A DNA stretch of 64,000 bases from Celeribacter ethanolicus (lineage in GTDB: Bacteria; Pseudomonadota; Alphaproteobacteria; Rhodobacterales; Rhodobacteraceae). Under the pieces are notes generated by a model. The model made no database searches. It worked only from the letters and a program-made list of their open reading frames with translations, and had not been told where the DNA came from. The stretch spans positions 62,001 through 126,000 of the forward strand of contig NZ_LRUC01000003.1 of NCBI RefSeq assembly GCF_001550095.1. Reading direction: 5' to 3'. A program made the translations under genes and the position numbers. Positions 53,341-61,835 of this stretch are shown in pieces (positions within the stretch are counted from its first letter, which is position 1; every line of letters starts with the position of its first letter).

Positions 53341-54411
53341 TCAGCTTCGGAAATGTTTCGACAGTTTGAGCCCCTGGCCCTGATAATTCGAGGCAAGATC
53401 GGCACCGTAGAGCCGGTCCGGGCGGTTTTCCATGCGCTCATAGACCAGGCGACCGACGATCTGCCCGTGTTCCAGAACGAATGGCGCCTCGTGGCAGCGC
53501 ACTTCGAGCACGCCGCGCGCCCCTTCGCCGCCCGCCGCCGCATTGCCGAAACCGGGATCGAAAAAGCCCGCGTAATGCACCCGGAATTCGCCCACCATCG
53601 CCAGATAAGGTGCCATTTCTGCGGCGTAATCGGGCGGGATATGCACGGCCTCGCGGCTGACGAGAATATAGAACGCCCCCGGATCGAGGATGATCTGGCC
53701 GGTCTTGGAATAGATCGGCTCCCAATAGTCCGCCGGGTCGTAAAAGCCGATGTTGTCGAGGTCGATCACCCCGGTGTGCGGCTTGGCGCGATAGCCGACG
53801 AGATCGCCCTCGGCGGGTTCGAGATCGACGGAAAAGCCCAGCCCCTGGTCAATCACCGCCACGCCATTGACGAGCGGGCTCTCGGCATGGAGCGCCTCCA
53901 GCTCGGCATCGGACAAAACCGATTGCCCGGCGCGGAATCGCACCTGATTGAGTCGCATGCCGGGGCGCACCAGAACGGAGAAGGAGCGGGGGCAAATCTC
54001 GGCGTAAAGCGGCCCGTCATAGCCGGGTGCGATGCGGTCGAATTCGACGCCTTCGTCGGTGATCAGCCGGGTCAGGAGATCGAGGCGCCCGGTCGAGCTT
54101 TTGGCATTGGCCACGGCCTGAATGCCGTCGGGCAGGGCGAGGCGTTCCATCAGAGGCACGACATAGACGCAACCCTTTTCCAGAACCGCCCCCTCGGTCA
54201 GGTCGATCTGATGCATTTCAAATTCGGAGAGGCGTTCGGCGACCGTGCGGCCTTCGCCTGCCAGAAACGAGGCCCGGACCCGCCAGGCCCGCGTGCCGAG
54301 ACGCAGATCGAGCGAGGCGGGCTGCACCTGCGCGTCGATCACCGCCGGGCTGGCCGTGATCTCGCCGCGTGTCAGCATCTCCCGAATGGCATGATCGGCC
54401 AAAACACCCAT
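53341..54411 (-). CDS. dcd: 2'-deoxycytidine 5'-triphosphate deaminase (double-domain)
   Basis: Enzyme converting dCTP to dUTP for thymidylate synthesis. 356 residues, about twice the usual 190 of Dcd. The N-terminal half contains QVQPASLDLRLGTRAWRVRASFL and NAKSSTGRLDLLTRL. The C-terminal half has KTGQIILDPGAFYILVSREAVHIPPDYAAEM and EFRVHYAGFFDPGFG. Both look like trimeric dUTPase/Dcd folds, so this is the alphaproteobacterial double-length type. GAGGACGAC precedes the ATG at 54411. A tRNA-Pro gene lies upstream on the same strand. Confidence 0.9.
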   Translation of the reverse strand: MGVLADHAIREMLTRGEITASPAVIDAQVQPASLDLRLGTRAWRVRASFLAGEGRTVAERLSEFEMHQIDLTEGAVLEKGCVYVVPLMERLALPDGIQAVANAKSSTGRLDLLTRLITDEGVEFDRIAPGYDGPLYAEICPRSFSVLVRPGMRLNQVRFRAGQSVLSDAELEALHAESPLVNGVAVIDQGLGFSVDLEPAEGDLVGYRAKPHTGVIDLDNIGFYDPADYWEPIYSKTGQIILDPGAFYILVSREAVHIPPDYAAEMAPYLAMVGEFRVHYAGFFDPGFGNAAAGGEGARGVLEVRCHEAPFVLEHGQIVGRLVYERMENRPDRLYGADLASNYQGQGLKLSKHFRS

Positions 54412-54464
54412 GTCGTCCTCCCCGGGCCCTCAAACCCTTGTTTCTGATCCGAAAGCTGTAACGC

Positions 54465-54501
54465 AAAACCGCCCGCAAGCCCAGAGGCCGCGAGCGGTTT
54501 T
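54465..54501 (-). terminator. terminator downstream of tRNA-Pro
   Basis: Stem AAAACCGC (54465-54472) with GCGGTTTT (54494-54501) enclosing a 21-nt loop that holds a partial inner stem. On the minus strand the stem ends in TTTT. It lies 10 nt beyond the tRNA. Confidence 0.5.
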
Positions 54502-54510
54502 GAGGTGTTT

Positions 54511-54587
54511 TGGTCGGGCTAGCAGGACTTGAACCTGCGACCTTCCGTCCCCCAGACGGACGCGCTACCAGGCTGCGCTATAGCCCG
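54511..54587 (-). tRNA. tRNA-Pro (anticodon GGG)
   Basis: 77-nt cloverleaf on the minus strand with CCA encoded at its 3' end. Acceptor CGGGCTA pairs with TAGCCCG. The anticodon arm is TCCGT-CTGGGGG-ACGGA, giving anticodon GGG (reads CCC, Pro). The T arm is GCAGG-TTCAAGT-CCTGC. It lies between the merR-like gene and dcd. Confidence 0.95.
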
Positions 54588-54693
54588 ACGTGGACCCCTT
54601 ACATAGTGATTTCCGTGGCGGGGGCAAGCGCTAAATTGGCAAATCCGTCGCAAATTCCTGTCGCAAATTCCTACCGCCGCCGCGCGCGCCGGG

Positions 54694-55665
54694 TCACCCG
54701 GCCATGCGCGCGCGCAAGGTCTCCGTGCGGCGCAGCAGGGCCGCGAGCTCGGTCTGTGGCACATGCTGCAAATGACGATGGTTCAACTGCCCGAGAATTG
54801 CGGTAAAGCCGTGATCTGGTTCCGCCGCGTCCGACGGATCCTCCGGCAGGTCGAGATCGTCGCCGAGCGGGCCGCGTGCAGAAGAAATCGCAGACAAAAC
54901 CGATGGGGGCGGGGCGGCATGGCTGTCCTCGGGCGGTTGTGCCGCATCGGGTTCGGTGGCCTCCGTGCCGATGTCCGCGGTGAGAATCGCTTCTTCCTCC
55001 GCAGTCATCGCCGCCATGTCAAAGTCGATCTCAGGCAGTTCTTCGGCGCTGTCGTCCTCTGCCTCGATCAGGTCGGGCTCTTCGAACAGATCGGCCGTCG
55101 GGCCGAGAGCGAAATCGAAAGAGGTCTGACCGGGCAGCGGCACTGACTCTTTCGGCGCGTCAGGCTCTTCGGCGATTTGCAACCCGAAGACCGTCTCCTG
55201 TTCGGTCTCCGGTGCGGCGGCGATCGGTTGGGGCGGCGTCATCGGTTCCGGGCGGGCAAAGGGAATCACACGCTCTTCCGGCTCGGGGCTGTCAAAATCG
55301 TCCTGCGGCACCATTTCGGCCATGGGCGCGAAGGGCGCAGGGGGAATCGGACTGTGCTCCGGCGCGGGGGCGCTGATTGGCTCGATGCCCTCGATCACAG
55401 GCGAGAGAGAGGCGACATACTTCACCCCATGCTCGCGCAGGAGCTTCTGCACGCCGCGAATGGTCATGCCATCGTCATGCAAAAGCTTCTTGATTCCGCC
55501 CAAAAGCGCCATATCGGCCGGGCGGTAATAGCGCCGCCCGCCTGCGCGCTTTACCGGTTTGACCTGGGTGAACCGGCTTTCCCAGAACCGCAAGACATGT
55601 GCGGGCGTGTCCAGCCAATCGGCAACCTCGCTGATCGTGCGGAAGGCGTCCGGTGATTTATCCAT
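54694..55665 (-). CDS. MerR family transcriptional regulator
   Basis: 323-residue protein with an N-terminal MerR DNA-binding domain (about 8-78: [62 protein letters not shown]). A long acidic, proline-rich and disordered region follows, ending in a helical C-terminus ([31 protein letters not shown]). It has no metal-binding cysteines, so the ligand is not a metal. It lies 24 nt downstream of ihfA on the same strand, a pairing common in alphaproteobacteria. Confidence 0.88.
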   Translation of the reverse strand: MDKSPDAFRTISEVADWLDTPAHVLRFWESRFTQVKPVKRAGGRRYYRPADMALLGGIKKLLHDDGMTIRGVQKLLREHGVKYVASLSPVIEGIEPISAPAPEHSPIPPAPFAPMAEMVPQDDFDSPEPEERVIPFARPEPMTPPQPIAAAPETEQETVFGLQIAEEPDAPKESVPLPGQTSFDFALGPTADLFEEPDLIEAEDDSAEELPEIDFDMAAMTAEEEAILTADIGTEATEPDAAQPPEDSHAAPPPSVLSAISSARGPLGDDLDLPEDPSDAAEPDHGFTAILGQLNHRHLQHVPQTELAALLRRTETLRARMAG

Positions 55666-55689
55666 TTTAGATCAAACCTTTAAGCGGAT

Positions 55690-55989
55690 TTACGACTTGT
55701 TGCCCGCCGCCACGCGGTCCTTCATCAGATGCGAAGGACGGAAGGTCAGGACGCGGCGTGCCGGGATCGGGGCTTCGTCGCCGGTCTTCGGGTTGCGGCC
55801 AACGCGCTCGGATTTCGCGCGCACCGAGAAGGTGCCGAAGGACGAGATCTTGACGGTTTCGCCCTCCACCAGCGCGTCGGAAATATGCGCCAGAACGCTT
55901 TCGACGAGGGCGGCGGATTCATTGCGGCTCAGGCCGACCTCGCGAAACACGGCTTCGCTGAGATCCATACGGGTCAGTGTCTTGTTCAT
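55690..55989 (-). CDS. ihfA: integration host factor subunit alpha
   Basis: 99-residue DNA-bending nucleoid protein of the HU/IHF family, alpha subunit. The typical [39 protein letters not shown] strand segment with the intercalating Pro is present. [22 protein letters not shown] is the N-terminal helix pair typical of IhfA. Partner IhfB is not in the window. ACAGGGGGAAAAA precedes the ATG. It is followed on the strand by the MerR gene. Confidence 0.95.
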   Translation of the reverse strand: MNKTLTRMDLSEAVFREVGLSRNESAALVESVLAHISDALVEGETVKISSFGTFSVRAKSERVGRNPKTGDEAPIPARRVLTFRPSHLMKDRVAAGNKS

Positions 55990-56091
55990 TTTTTCCCCCT
56001 GTGGAACGTTTGTCCCGGAGAGTGGCAGTTTGCCAAGCTTGCGTCAATATCAATGACTTGGCTGGGGCTGTTGAGGTGCCGGAACCTGCCG

Positions 56092-56113
56092 AAAAGGTCA
56101 GGCAAACCTGACC
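56092..56113 (-). terminator. intrinsic terminator downstream of fabH
   Basis: Perfect 7-bp stem GGTCAGG/CCTGACC with a 4-nt loop and TTTT on the minus strand (AAAA at 56092-56095). It lies 17 nt beyond the fabH stop, separating the rpmF-plsX-fabH unit from ihfA-merR. Confidence 0.8.
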
Positions 56114-56129
56114 CGGCGTGACCTGCAGA

Positions 56130-57104
56130 TCACCACCGGATGACCACCGCGCCCCAAGCCAGCCCGCCGCCGATCGCCTCGGCGACGCAGACATCGCCCT
56201 GTTTGATCTGGCCGCGCGCCTTGCCGACCGACATGGCCAGCGGGATGGAGGCGGCGGAGGTGTTGCCGTGATCCTGCACGGTGACGACGACCTGATCCAT
56301 CGAATGGCCGAGCTTCTTCGCCGTACCCTCGATGATGCGGATATTGGCCTGATGCGGCACGATCCAGTCGATGTCGGCGTCGGTGAGCCCGGCCTTGCCG
56401 ATGGCGGTCTCGGCGGTCTCCGCCAGTTTCTGGACGGCTTGGCGAAACAGCGCATTGCCCTGCATACGGAGTTTGCCCGAGGTGCCGGTGGTGGAGACGC
56501 CACCATCGACATAGAGCATATCCTTGTATTGGCCGTCGGAGTTCAGGTCGACCGCAAGAATGCCACGATCCTGAGGCGTGCCGGCACTTTCACGCGCCTC
56601 GAGCACCAGCGCCCCGGCACCGTCGCCGAACAGGACGCAGGTCGAACGGTCTTCCCAATCCATGATGCGCGAGAAGGTCTCGGCACCGATGACGAGCACG
56701 CGTTTGGCCTGACCCGAAACGATCTGGGCGTTGGCATTGGACAGCGCATAGATGAACCCGGCGCAGACGGCCTGCACGTCGAAGGCAAAGCCGCAGGACA
56801 TGCCGAGCGCGTTTTGAACCATCGTGGCGACGGAGGGGAAAGTCAGGTCCGGCGTCGAAGTGGCGACGATCACCGCGTCGATGTCGGATGGCTCCATCCC
56901 CGCGTCCTTGAGCGCGGCGCGTGCGGCCTCGGTCCCCATCATGGAGGTGGTTTCGCCTTCGGCGGCAAAATGACGCCGCTCGATCCCGGAACGGGTGCGG
57001 ATCCATTCATCGGATGTATCGAGGGTTTTTTCGAACTCTGCGTTCTCGACCACGCGGGAGGGGAGATAGTGCCCCACACCTGCGACGACTGCCCGGACTG
57101 TCAT
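56130..57104 (-). CDS. fabH: 3-oxoacyl-ACP synthase III
   Basis: Starts type II fatty-acid synthesis by condensing acetyl-CoA with malonyl-ACP. 324 residues from the ATG at 57104; a TTG two codons earlier is possible. The active-site triad is C114 (DVQAVCAGFIYAL), H251 (VPHQANIRII) and N281 (DHGNTSAAS). The GDGAGALVL and C-terminal GGGLAWGAVVIRW match FabH. The gene lies 19 nt downstream of plsX. The pair provides acyl-ACP and acyl-phosphate, precursors of phospholipids. Confidence 0.97.
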   Translation of the reverse strand: MTVRAVVAGVGHYLPSRVVENAEFEKTLDTSDEWIRTRSGIERRHFAAEGETTSMMGTEAARAALKDAGMEPSDIDAVIVATSTPDLTFPSVATMVQNALGMSCGFAFDVQAVCAGFIYALSNANAQIVSGQAKRVLVIGAETFSRIMDWEDRSTCVLFGDGAGALVLEARESAGTPQDRGILAVDLNSDGQYKDMLYVDGGVSTTGTSGKLRMQGNALFRQAVQKLAETAETAIGKAGLTDADIDWIVPHQANIRIIEGTAKKLGHSMDQVVVTVQDHGNTSAASIPLAMSVGKARGQIKQGDVCVAEAIGGGLAWGAVVIRW

Positions 57105-57123
57105 GGACAAGGCCTTATGTTAT

Positions 57124-58278
57124 TTATGACGTTCCGTCATTTTGCGATGTGGCGACGGCGGATGCAACCCGTGCCGCCAAACGATCGGTAAAGCCCGATG
57201 CAGACAGCTCATAGGCCAGTTTGATCGCAGCGGAGACACCTGTGGCGTCGGCCGAGCCGTGGGATTTGACCACGGTGCCCTTGAGCCCGAGGAAGACCCC
57301 GCCGTTCACCCGGCGCGGATCGATTCGTTTTTGCAGGCGTTTCAGAGAGGTCAGCGCCAGAAGTGCTGCGATGCGCGACAGTGGCGTCGCCTTGAACGCT
57401 TCCTTGAGAAGATCGCCCACCAGTTTCGCGGTGCCTTCGCCGGTCTTGAGTGCGATGTTGCCGGTGAACCCGTCGGTGACGATCACGTCCACCCGGTCGC
57501 CGGGAATATCGCCGCCTTCGACGAATCCCTTGAAGGCATAACCGCCGATGTCGGAGGCGTTCTCGATCAGTTCGTTGGCCTCTTTCAACTCGGCGCGGCC
57601 CTTGTGTTCTTCGGTGCCGACATTGAGAAGTCCGACGCGCGGGGTCTCGAGGCCAAGCCCGTTGCGGGCATAGGAGGCGCCCATCATCGCGTATTGCAGC
57701 AGGTCGCGGGCATCGGCGCGAATGTCGGCACCGACGTCGAGCATGACATTGAAACCTTGCGGATTGCGCGAGGGCCAGAGGCAGGCGATGGCTGGGCGGT
57801 TGACCCCGTCGAGCTTGCGCAGGCGGATCATCGAGGTCGCCATCAGCGCACCGGTGTTGCCACAGGACACGCAGGCCTGGGCCTCGCCATCCTTCACCGC
57901 ATCAATGGCGGACCGCATTGACGTGTCGGTGCGGCGCATCGCCTGAGAGGGCTTGTCATGCATGGTGACGACGCCCGGCACATCGCGAATCTCGACACGA
58001 TCGCGCAACACTTTGCGCTTGCGGACGAGCTTTTCAAGCTCGGCCCCGTTGCCATGGACGATGAAGTCGAGAGCCGGATTCTTGGACGCGGAACGCGCAA
58101 TACCGGCGACAACAGCCGCCGGTCCACGATCGCCACCCATGGCGTCGATCGAAAGCGTGATCTGAACCCCGTCGCGCATGCCGAGCCGTCCCGTGTTGTC
58201 CGTTTCCTTATGCCCGGACCCCTGTCCCGTGATCGGGGCAGAGGTGCCGGAAGAAGTCTCGGACGGGCTCATGCTCAT
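57124..58278 (-). CDS. plsX: phosphate acyltransferase PlsX
   Basis: Membrane-associated enzyme that makes acyl-phosphate from acyl-ACP for PlsY in phospholipid synthesis. The core begins TLSIDAMGGDRGPAAVVAG. CVSCGNTGALMATSMIRL, GLLNVGTEEHKG and VTDGFTGNIALKTGEG follow, and the end GVFLGLKGTVVKSHGSADATG is typical. The 384-residue frame includes a 33-residue polar leader (SPSETSSGTSAPITGQG) which may not be translated; the alternative start at 58179 (MRDGVQI) is closer to the family length. It lies 24 nt downstream of rpmF. Confidence 0.95.
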   Translation of the reverse strand: MSMSPSETSSGTSAPITGQGSGHKETDNTGRLGMRDGVQITLSIDAMGGDRGPAAVVAGIARSASKNPALDFIVHGNGAELEKLVRKRKVLRDRVEIRDVPGVVTMHDKPSQAMRRTDTSMRSAIDAVKDGEAQACVSCGNTGALMATSMIRLRKLDGVNRPAIACLWPSRNPQGFNVMLDVGADIRADARDLLQYAMMGASYARNGLGLETPRVGLLNVGTEEHKGRAELKEANELIENASDIGGYAFKGFVEGGDIPGDRVDVIVTDGFTGNIALKTGEGTAKLVGDLLKEAFKATPLSRIAALLALTSLKRLQKRIDPRRVNGGVFLGLKGTVVKSHGSADATGVSAAIKLAYELSASGFTDRLAARVASAVATSQNDGTS

Positions 58279-58302
58279 CAGAACGCCAGTGGGGCTTCGG
58301 AC

Positions 58303-58509
58303 TTACGCCGCGTCTTCGTCGAGGTCGATCTCGTCGGCCTGCGCGATGACTTCGCGGTCATCGTAGTGGCCGCAAGCGCCACAGACGTGGTGCGGGCGTT
58401 TCAGCTCGCCACAGTTCGGGCACTCGGCCGGGTTGCCGGCGACCAGAGCATCGTGTGCGCGGCGCATGTTCCGCTTGGAGCGGGTAACTCTATTCTGAGG
58501 GACAGCCAT
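58303..58509 (-). CDS. rpmF: 50S ribosomal protein L32
   Basis: 68-residue zinc-ribbon ribosomal protein. [22 protein letters not shown] is typical of L32. The zinc-binding cysteines are present: two CxxC pairs (CPNC and CGAC). It starts at 58509 with GAGGTTGAGACATGG upstream. The operon rpmF-plsX-fabH is conserved across many bacteria. Confidence 0.97.
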   Translation of the reverse strand: MAVPQNRVTRSKRNMRRAHDALVAGNPAECPNCGELKRPHHVCGACGHYDDREVIAQADEIDLDEDAA

Positions 58510-58830
58510 GTCTCAACCTCGGTAGCAACGGGCAGGGGGCCTTACGATCCCGTGCCTCTGGTGGGCGGGGCTTGTGGCCCCTGATACAAGTCCGGACCTC
58601 ATGCCCGGTGAAAACTTTGGCGCTTCATAGGCCTTCGCGGGCAGAGTGTAAACCATGGTTTGCACCATAATTTTCGTCTGCGCTCTTGTCTGGCCCGAGA
58701 AAGATCGGTGCCTGAAACCTGTCAAAGACATGCATGGAAGCGAGGCCGGGAACATACTCGCTTTGTGATTCCATGCAAGTGTTTTGTTTGCGATGTATAA
58801 AAGCGGCTTTCAGGCCGCCATTTCCGTCGC
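58510..58830. other. 321-nt gap between rpmF and DUF177
   Basis: No credible gene. It holds the minus-strand terminator of the DUF177 gene (58798-58817) and presumably the rpmF promoter. A TTGACA hexamer on the minus strand at 58720-58725 is the best -35 candidate, but no good -10 follows at 16-18 nt. The DUF177-rpmF pair is therefore not a simple read-through operon here. Confidence 0.5.
58798..58817 (-). terminator. terminator after DUF177 gene
   Basis: Stem GCGGC/GCCGC with a 6-nt loop, followed on the minus strand by TTTT. It lies 13 nt beyond the DUF177 stop. Confidence 0.6.
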
Positions 58831-59394
58831 TTATTCGCCGTCTTTGCCGATCTTGTCGCGCAGTGCCTTGAGGGCGGCAAAGGGTTTGGTGTCCTCGTCG
58901 CTCATCGCCGCTTTGCCCGGTTCGGTGAACTGGGTGACGCCCAGTTCCGCCCCGTCGGCGCGCGGATAATCGGGCGCGGCGAGCGCCAGCGCCTCTTCGG
59001 CGACGGTGGACAGCAGGAGCGTGGCGGGCAGAGGCTCGACCGTGTCGTCCTCCGGCATCTCAAGCTCCTGCTCGGGATGAAATTCCTCATGCAGATCGGC
59101 AATATAGGTGCGGTTGACCGGCACATCGAGCCGGGTCGTGACCGGAACCAGGGTGGCAACACAGGGCTGCACCACGGTGGCCCCCAATTCGCCTTCAAGC
59201 CGCCAGTCACGTTTGCCGACGGGGATCATCTTGCCCTCGAACTTGACCTTGCGGACCGAACTGAGGCCCAGGGTGGTCGCCATTTCCTCCAGATCTTCGC
59301 TGGAAGGTACGAGGCGAAAGGCATGAGCATGCGCATCGGAAAGATCACGCAGGTGCAGCGGGCTGCCCCAGCTGTTCAAGCCGTCGTGTCCCAT
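58831..59394 (-). CDS. YceD/DUF177 family protein
   Basis: 187-residue protein of the DUF177 family, whose members are encoded next to rpmF in most bacteria and take part in 23S rRNA or ribosome metabolism (E. coli YceD, plant relatives). Conserved here are the WRLEGELGATVVQPCVATLVPV segment and the acidic C-terminal tail with ALKALRDKIGKDGE. AAGGAGACTTCCACC precedes ATG 59394. It is divergent from the bamE gene with 86 nt between the starts. Confidence 0.88.
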   Translation of the reverse strand: MGHDGLNSWGSPLHLRDLSDAHAHAFRLVPSSEDLEEMATTLGLSSVRKVKFEGKMIPVGKRDWRLEGELGATVVQPCVATLVPVTTRLDVPVNRTYIADLHEEFHPEQELEMPEDDTVEPLPATLLLSTVAEEALALAAPDYPRADGAELGVTQFTEPGKAAMSDEDTKPFAALKALRDKIGKDGE

Positions 59395-59480
59395 GGTGGA
59401 AGTCTCCTTGATCGTCGGGCGCTGTTTCTATAAGCCGGATACCGATACGAAGCGCAAGCGCACAAGGCAAGAGGGGGCTT

Positions 59481-59966
59481 ATGTCCAACCGTATTTTCCC
59501 GCAGGGGGCTGTTAAAGGGGCCGCAATCGTGGCGAAAGCCGTTCTGGGGCTGGCTCTGGTCCTGTCGCTGAGCGCCTGTGTCGCGCAGTTCCGCAACCAT
59601 GGCTATGTGCCCACTTCCGGCCAACTGGCGGAGGTGCAGGTCGGGGCCGACACCAAGGACACGGTGGCCGAAAAGATCGGCGCGCCGGGGGTCGAGGGGA
59701 TTCGCGACAATTCCGGCTGGTATTACGTCCGCTCGCAATTCCGCCACTATGGTGCGTTCGAGCCGAAAGAGGTGGATCGTCAAGTGGTTGCGATCTCGTT
59801 TGACGGTCGCGGCGTGGTCAGCAATGTCGAGCGTTTCGGGTTGGAACAGGGCCGGGTCGTGGTGCTGGAGCGCCGCGTGACCGACGACAATATCAAGGGC
59901 ATCACCTTCCTCGATCAGCTCTTCGGCAACCTCGGCAACGTCTCGGCGGAACAGCTTTTGCAGTGA
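59481..59966 (+). CDS. bamE: outer membrane assembly lipoprotein BamE (SmpA/OmlA)
   Basis: 161-residue lipoprotein of the BAM complex. The lipobox is LSLSAC with C33 as the lipidated residue, after a hydrophobic signal (AKAVLGLALVLSLSAC). The mature domain follows the SmpA/OmlA pattern: HGYVPTSGQLAEVQVGADTKDTVAEKIGAPG, then WYYVRSQFRHYGAFEPKEVDRQVVAISFDGRGVV. A C-terminal extension to residue 161 is longer than in E. coli BamE. AAGAGGGGGCTT precedes the ATG. A terminator and GAGTATTT copy 4 follow. Confidence 0.92.
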   Translation: MSNRIFPQGAVKGAAIVAKAVLGLALVLSLSACVAQFRNHGYVPTSGQLAEVQVGADTKDTVAEKIGAPGVEGIRDNSGWYYVRSQFRHYGAFEPKEVDRQVVAISFDGRGVVSNVERFGLEQGRVVVLERRVTDDNIKGITFLDQLFGNLGNVSAEQLLQ

Positions 59967-59989
59967 GCCGCGACCGGGATAAGAGACGA

Positions 59990-60019
59990 AAAAGCCGCCT
60001 TCGGGGCGGCTTTTCTTTT
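59990..60019 (+). terminator. intrinsic terminator after bamE
   Basis: Stem AAAAGCCGCC/GGCGGCTTTT with a TTCGG loop, followed by CTTTT. It lies 24 nt after the bamE stop, and on the other strand could also end transcription of msrB. Confidence 0.85.
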
Positions 60020-60027
60020 GAGTATTT
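60020..60027 (+). repeat. GAGTATTT intergenic element, copy 4
   Basis: GAGTATTT directly following the T tract of the bamE terminator and followed by CGGCCATCGGAAAACC. Unlike the other copies, it lies after a terminator. Confidence 0.45.
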
Positions 60028-60137
60028 CGGCCATCGGAAAACCTGAAAGCGGCGAAAACCGGCTGTCGGATTTGCGTCGGACTTTTGTCGGACTTCCGTC
60101 GGGCAGGAAATCGGGCGTCGGGCAGAAACGCGGGGGG

Positions 60138-60545
60138 TTACGCCACCGCGCCGTCATCCGGCAGAAACCGGATCGACACGCCGTTGATGCAATAGCGCAG
60201 GCCGGTCGTCTCGCGCGGCCCGTCCGGAAAGACATGGCCGAGATGCGCGCCGCATTCGTCGCAATGCACCTCGGTACGGATCATGCCGAAAGAGGTGTCG
60301 CGGGTCTCGGCGACGGGGGCGTCTGCTTTGGTCTGATCAAAGGACGGCCAGCCGCAATGAGATTCGAATTTGTTCTCCTGCCGAAACAGCTCCGCGCCGC
60401 AGCAGGCACAGGTGAAGGTGCCGGGGGCTTTCGGGAAGCCGGGGTGGGAAAAGGCGCGCTCCGTGCCGTGCTGACGGGTGACGCGGTAGGTCTCCGGATC
60501 AAGCTCCTCGCGCCATTCGGCATCTGATTTTTCGATTTTAGGCAT
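60138..60545 (-). CDS. msrB: peptide-methionine (R)-S-oxide reductase MsrB
   Basis: 135-residue cytosolic repair enzyme reducing methionine-R-sulfoxide in proteins. The catalytic cysteine is C119 in GLRYCINGVSIRF. The structural zinc is bound by two CxxC pairs: C46/C49 (TCACCGAELF) and C95/C98 (VHCDECGAHLGHVF). FESHCGWPSF is the substrate site with C64. The ATG at 60545 follows CAGGAGCCCAAC; an ATG at 60626 would add 27 unlikely residues. Confidence 0.96.
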   Translation of the reverse strand: MPKIEKSDAEWREELDPETYRVTRQHGTERAFSHPGFPKAPGTFTCACCGAELFRQENKFESHCGWPSFDQTKADAPVAETRDTSFGMIRTEVHCDECGAHLGHVFPDGPRETTGLRYCINGVSIRFLPDDGAVA

Positions 60546-60674
60546 GTTGGGCTCCTGTTGTGGCTTGGGAGGAAGATAAGGGGAGGCTGTCTGGTGGCAA
60601 GGGGGGCATCGCACCGATTGGCGCAACAGATCCTGTGATGGACTTTAAGCTGGAACTTTATCATCATTGAGGGA

Positions 60675-61706
60675 ATGTCGAAGTTTCATGTTAAAAGGGT
60701 TAGGCGGTTGAGACGAGATTTAGCGATTGGCTTGTTATGTTTAGGGGGGCTTTGGGCCACGGAAACGGTGGCCGGTTGTCCGCAAGGGCAGGAAGCCTTC
60801 ACCTCTTGTCAGATTGAAGGCCGTGGCACCGAGGTCTTTGTGTGTTTCGACAATCAGGTCGCGACTTACAGCTACGGGCCTGTTGGCGGCCCAGCCGATC
60901 TGATCCTGTCAGTTTCCATTGAACAGGTTGATTTTGAGCCATGGTCGGGGCTTGGGACCGCGATCAGTGAATCTATCACCTTTTACAACCGCGACTACGG
61001 CTACACGATTGGTGGCGGTTTTGAGCGTCCGTTTTCTGAGGAAGATATGCAACGGCCACCAAGGCGCTTTGGATGGGTTGAGGTGACCGAGAGCGGCGAG
61101 CGGGCCGCTTGGCTTGAATGCATTCCTGACACGGTAAGCTATGGATTCGGTGGCGGAATTTACGATGCCAAAATGGCGGCCGGGCTGGTTTGGGACTGGG
61201 ACTCTGAGACCTGGGTTTCGGACCGCATTCTGTCTGAGACGACGCCGGTTCTGAGGGAACACCACGAATTTGGCGTCGTTTCCGATTGTCTGCCCGCCGC
61301 AGAATTTCGTTTGAATGGCGTCAAGATGGGCGATCCGTTGGACGCGCTCGGGACAGCAGAGGCAACCGACGATGTCTCCTTCAGCGATGAGCCAATTGAT
61401 CGGATGGCGCTTGCTGGCGCTTATATTGATTTTTTTCAGGATGCGGTTGTCACGATGACGGCCACGTCGCCGGGCTGGCACATGCCCTCCGGTCTGAGCG
61501 TCGGTCTGACCCGTGGGGATGTGATCCGCATCCTCGGGCGGGTGCCAAGCGGATATACGGCCAGAGCGCAGGGTTACACCATCCCGGTCTGTTCCGAAAA
61601 TAACACTGCCAACCCTGACGTAAGCTTCGGTCAATGGTTTGCTCTGATTGACTTCGGAGAGGATAAGCGCGTGGACAGAATGACTTTGGTGACCTCAACA
61701 GAATAG
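60675..61706 (+). CDS. secreted protein of unknown function
   Basis: 343-residue protein with a basic N-region and hydrophobic signal (about 16-33, AIGLLCLGGLWATETVAG). Seven cysteines are spread through the mature part (C35, C45, C57 and others), suggesting disulfides. The C-terminal third contains LSVGLTRGDVIRILGRVPSGY and FALIDFGEDKRVDRMTLV, reminiscent of the helix-strand pattern of BamE-like domains, though only by eye. G+C is lower than in most neighbours. GAGGGA precedes the ATG by only 2 nt, so the start is not certain. Function unknown. Confidence 0.75.
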   Translation: MSKFHVKRVRRLRRDLAIGLLCLGGLWATETVAGCPQGQEAFTSCQIEGRGTEVFVCFDNQVATYSYGPVGGPADLILSVSIEQVDFEPWSGLGTAISESITFYNRDYGYTIGGGFERPFSEEDMQRPPRRFGWVEVTESGERAAWLECIPDTVSYGFGGGIYDAKMAAGLVWDWDSETWVSDRILSETTPVLREHHEFGVVSDCLPAAEFRLNGVKMGDPLDALGTAEATDDVSFSDEPIDRMALAGAYIDFFQDAVVTMTATSPGWHMPSGLSVGLTRGDVIRILGRVPSGYTARAQGYTIPVCSENNTANPDVSFGQWFALIDFGEDKRVDRMTLVTSTE

Positions 61707-61745
61707 GGCATCCTGCGCGACCGCATGCAAGCGCGCATCCCCAAC

Positions 61746-61761
61746 GTCAAAAAACCGTCAT
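61746..61761 (+). promoter_or_regulatory. weak Pho-box-like direct repeat before the GlsB candidate
   Basis: GTCA at 61746-61749 and GTCAT at 61757-61761 are spaced exactly 11 nt apart, the period of PhoB-binding repeats (CTGTCAT-N4-CTGTCAT). The second half CCGTCAT matches 6 of 7 consensus positions, the first ACGTCAA only 4 of 7. It lies 75 nt upstream of the start codon. Confidence 0.3.
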
Positions 61762-61835
61762 CTCTTGCAGGCAGAAAGAGGCGACCCCATAGTCTTATGG
61801 TAAGATGGTGGTGAAAGCGGAAGGAAGCCTTCGCG

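Noticed and set aside
54510-54806. Frames reading GLEPATFRPPDGRATRLRYSP and, on the other strand, GSASVWGTEGRRFKSC
   Set aside because: Both are artefacts of translating the tRNA-Pro gene at 54511-54587.
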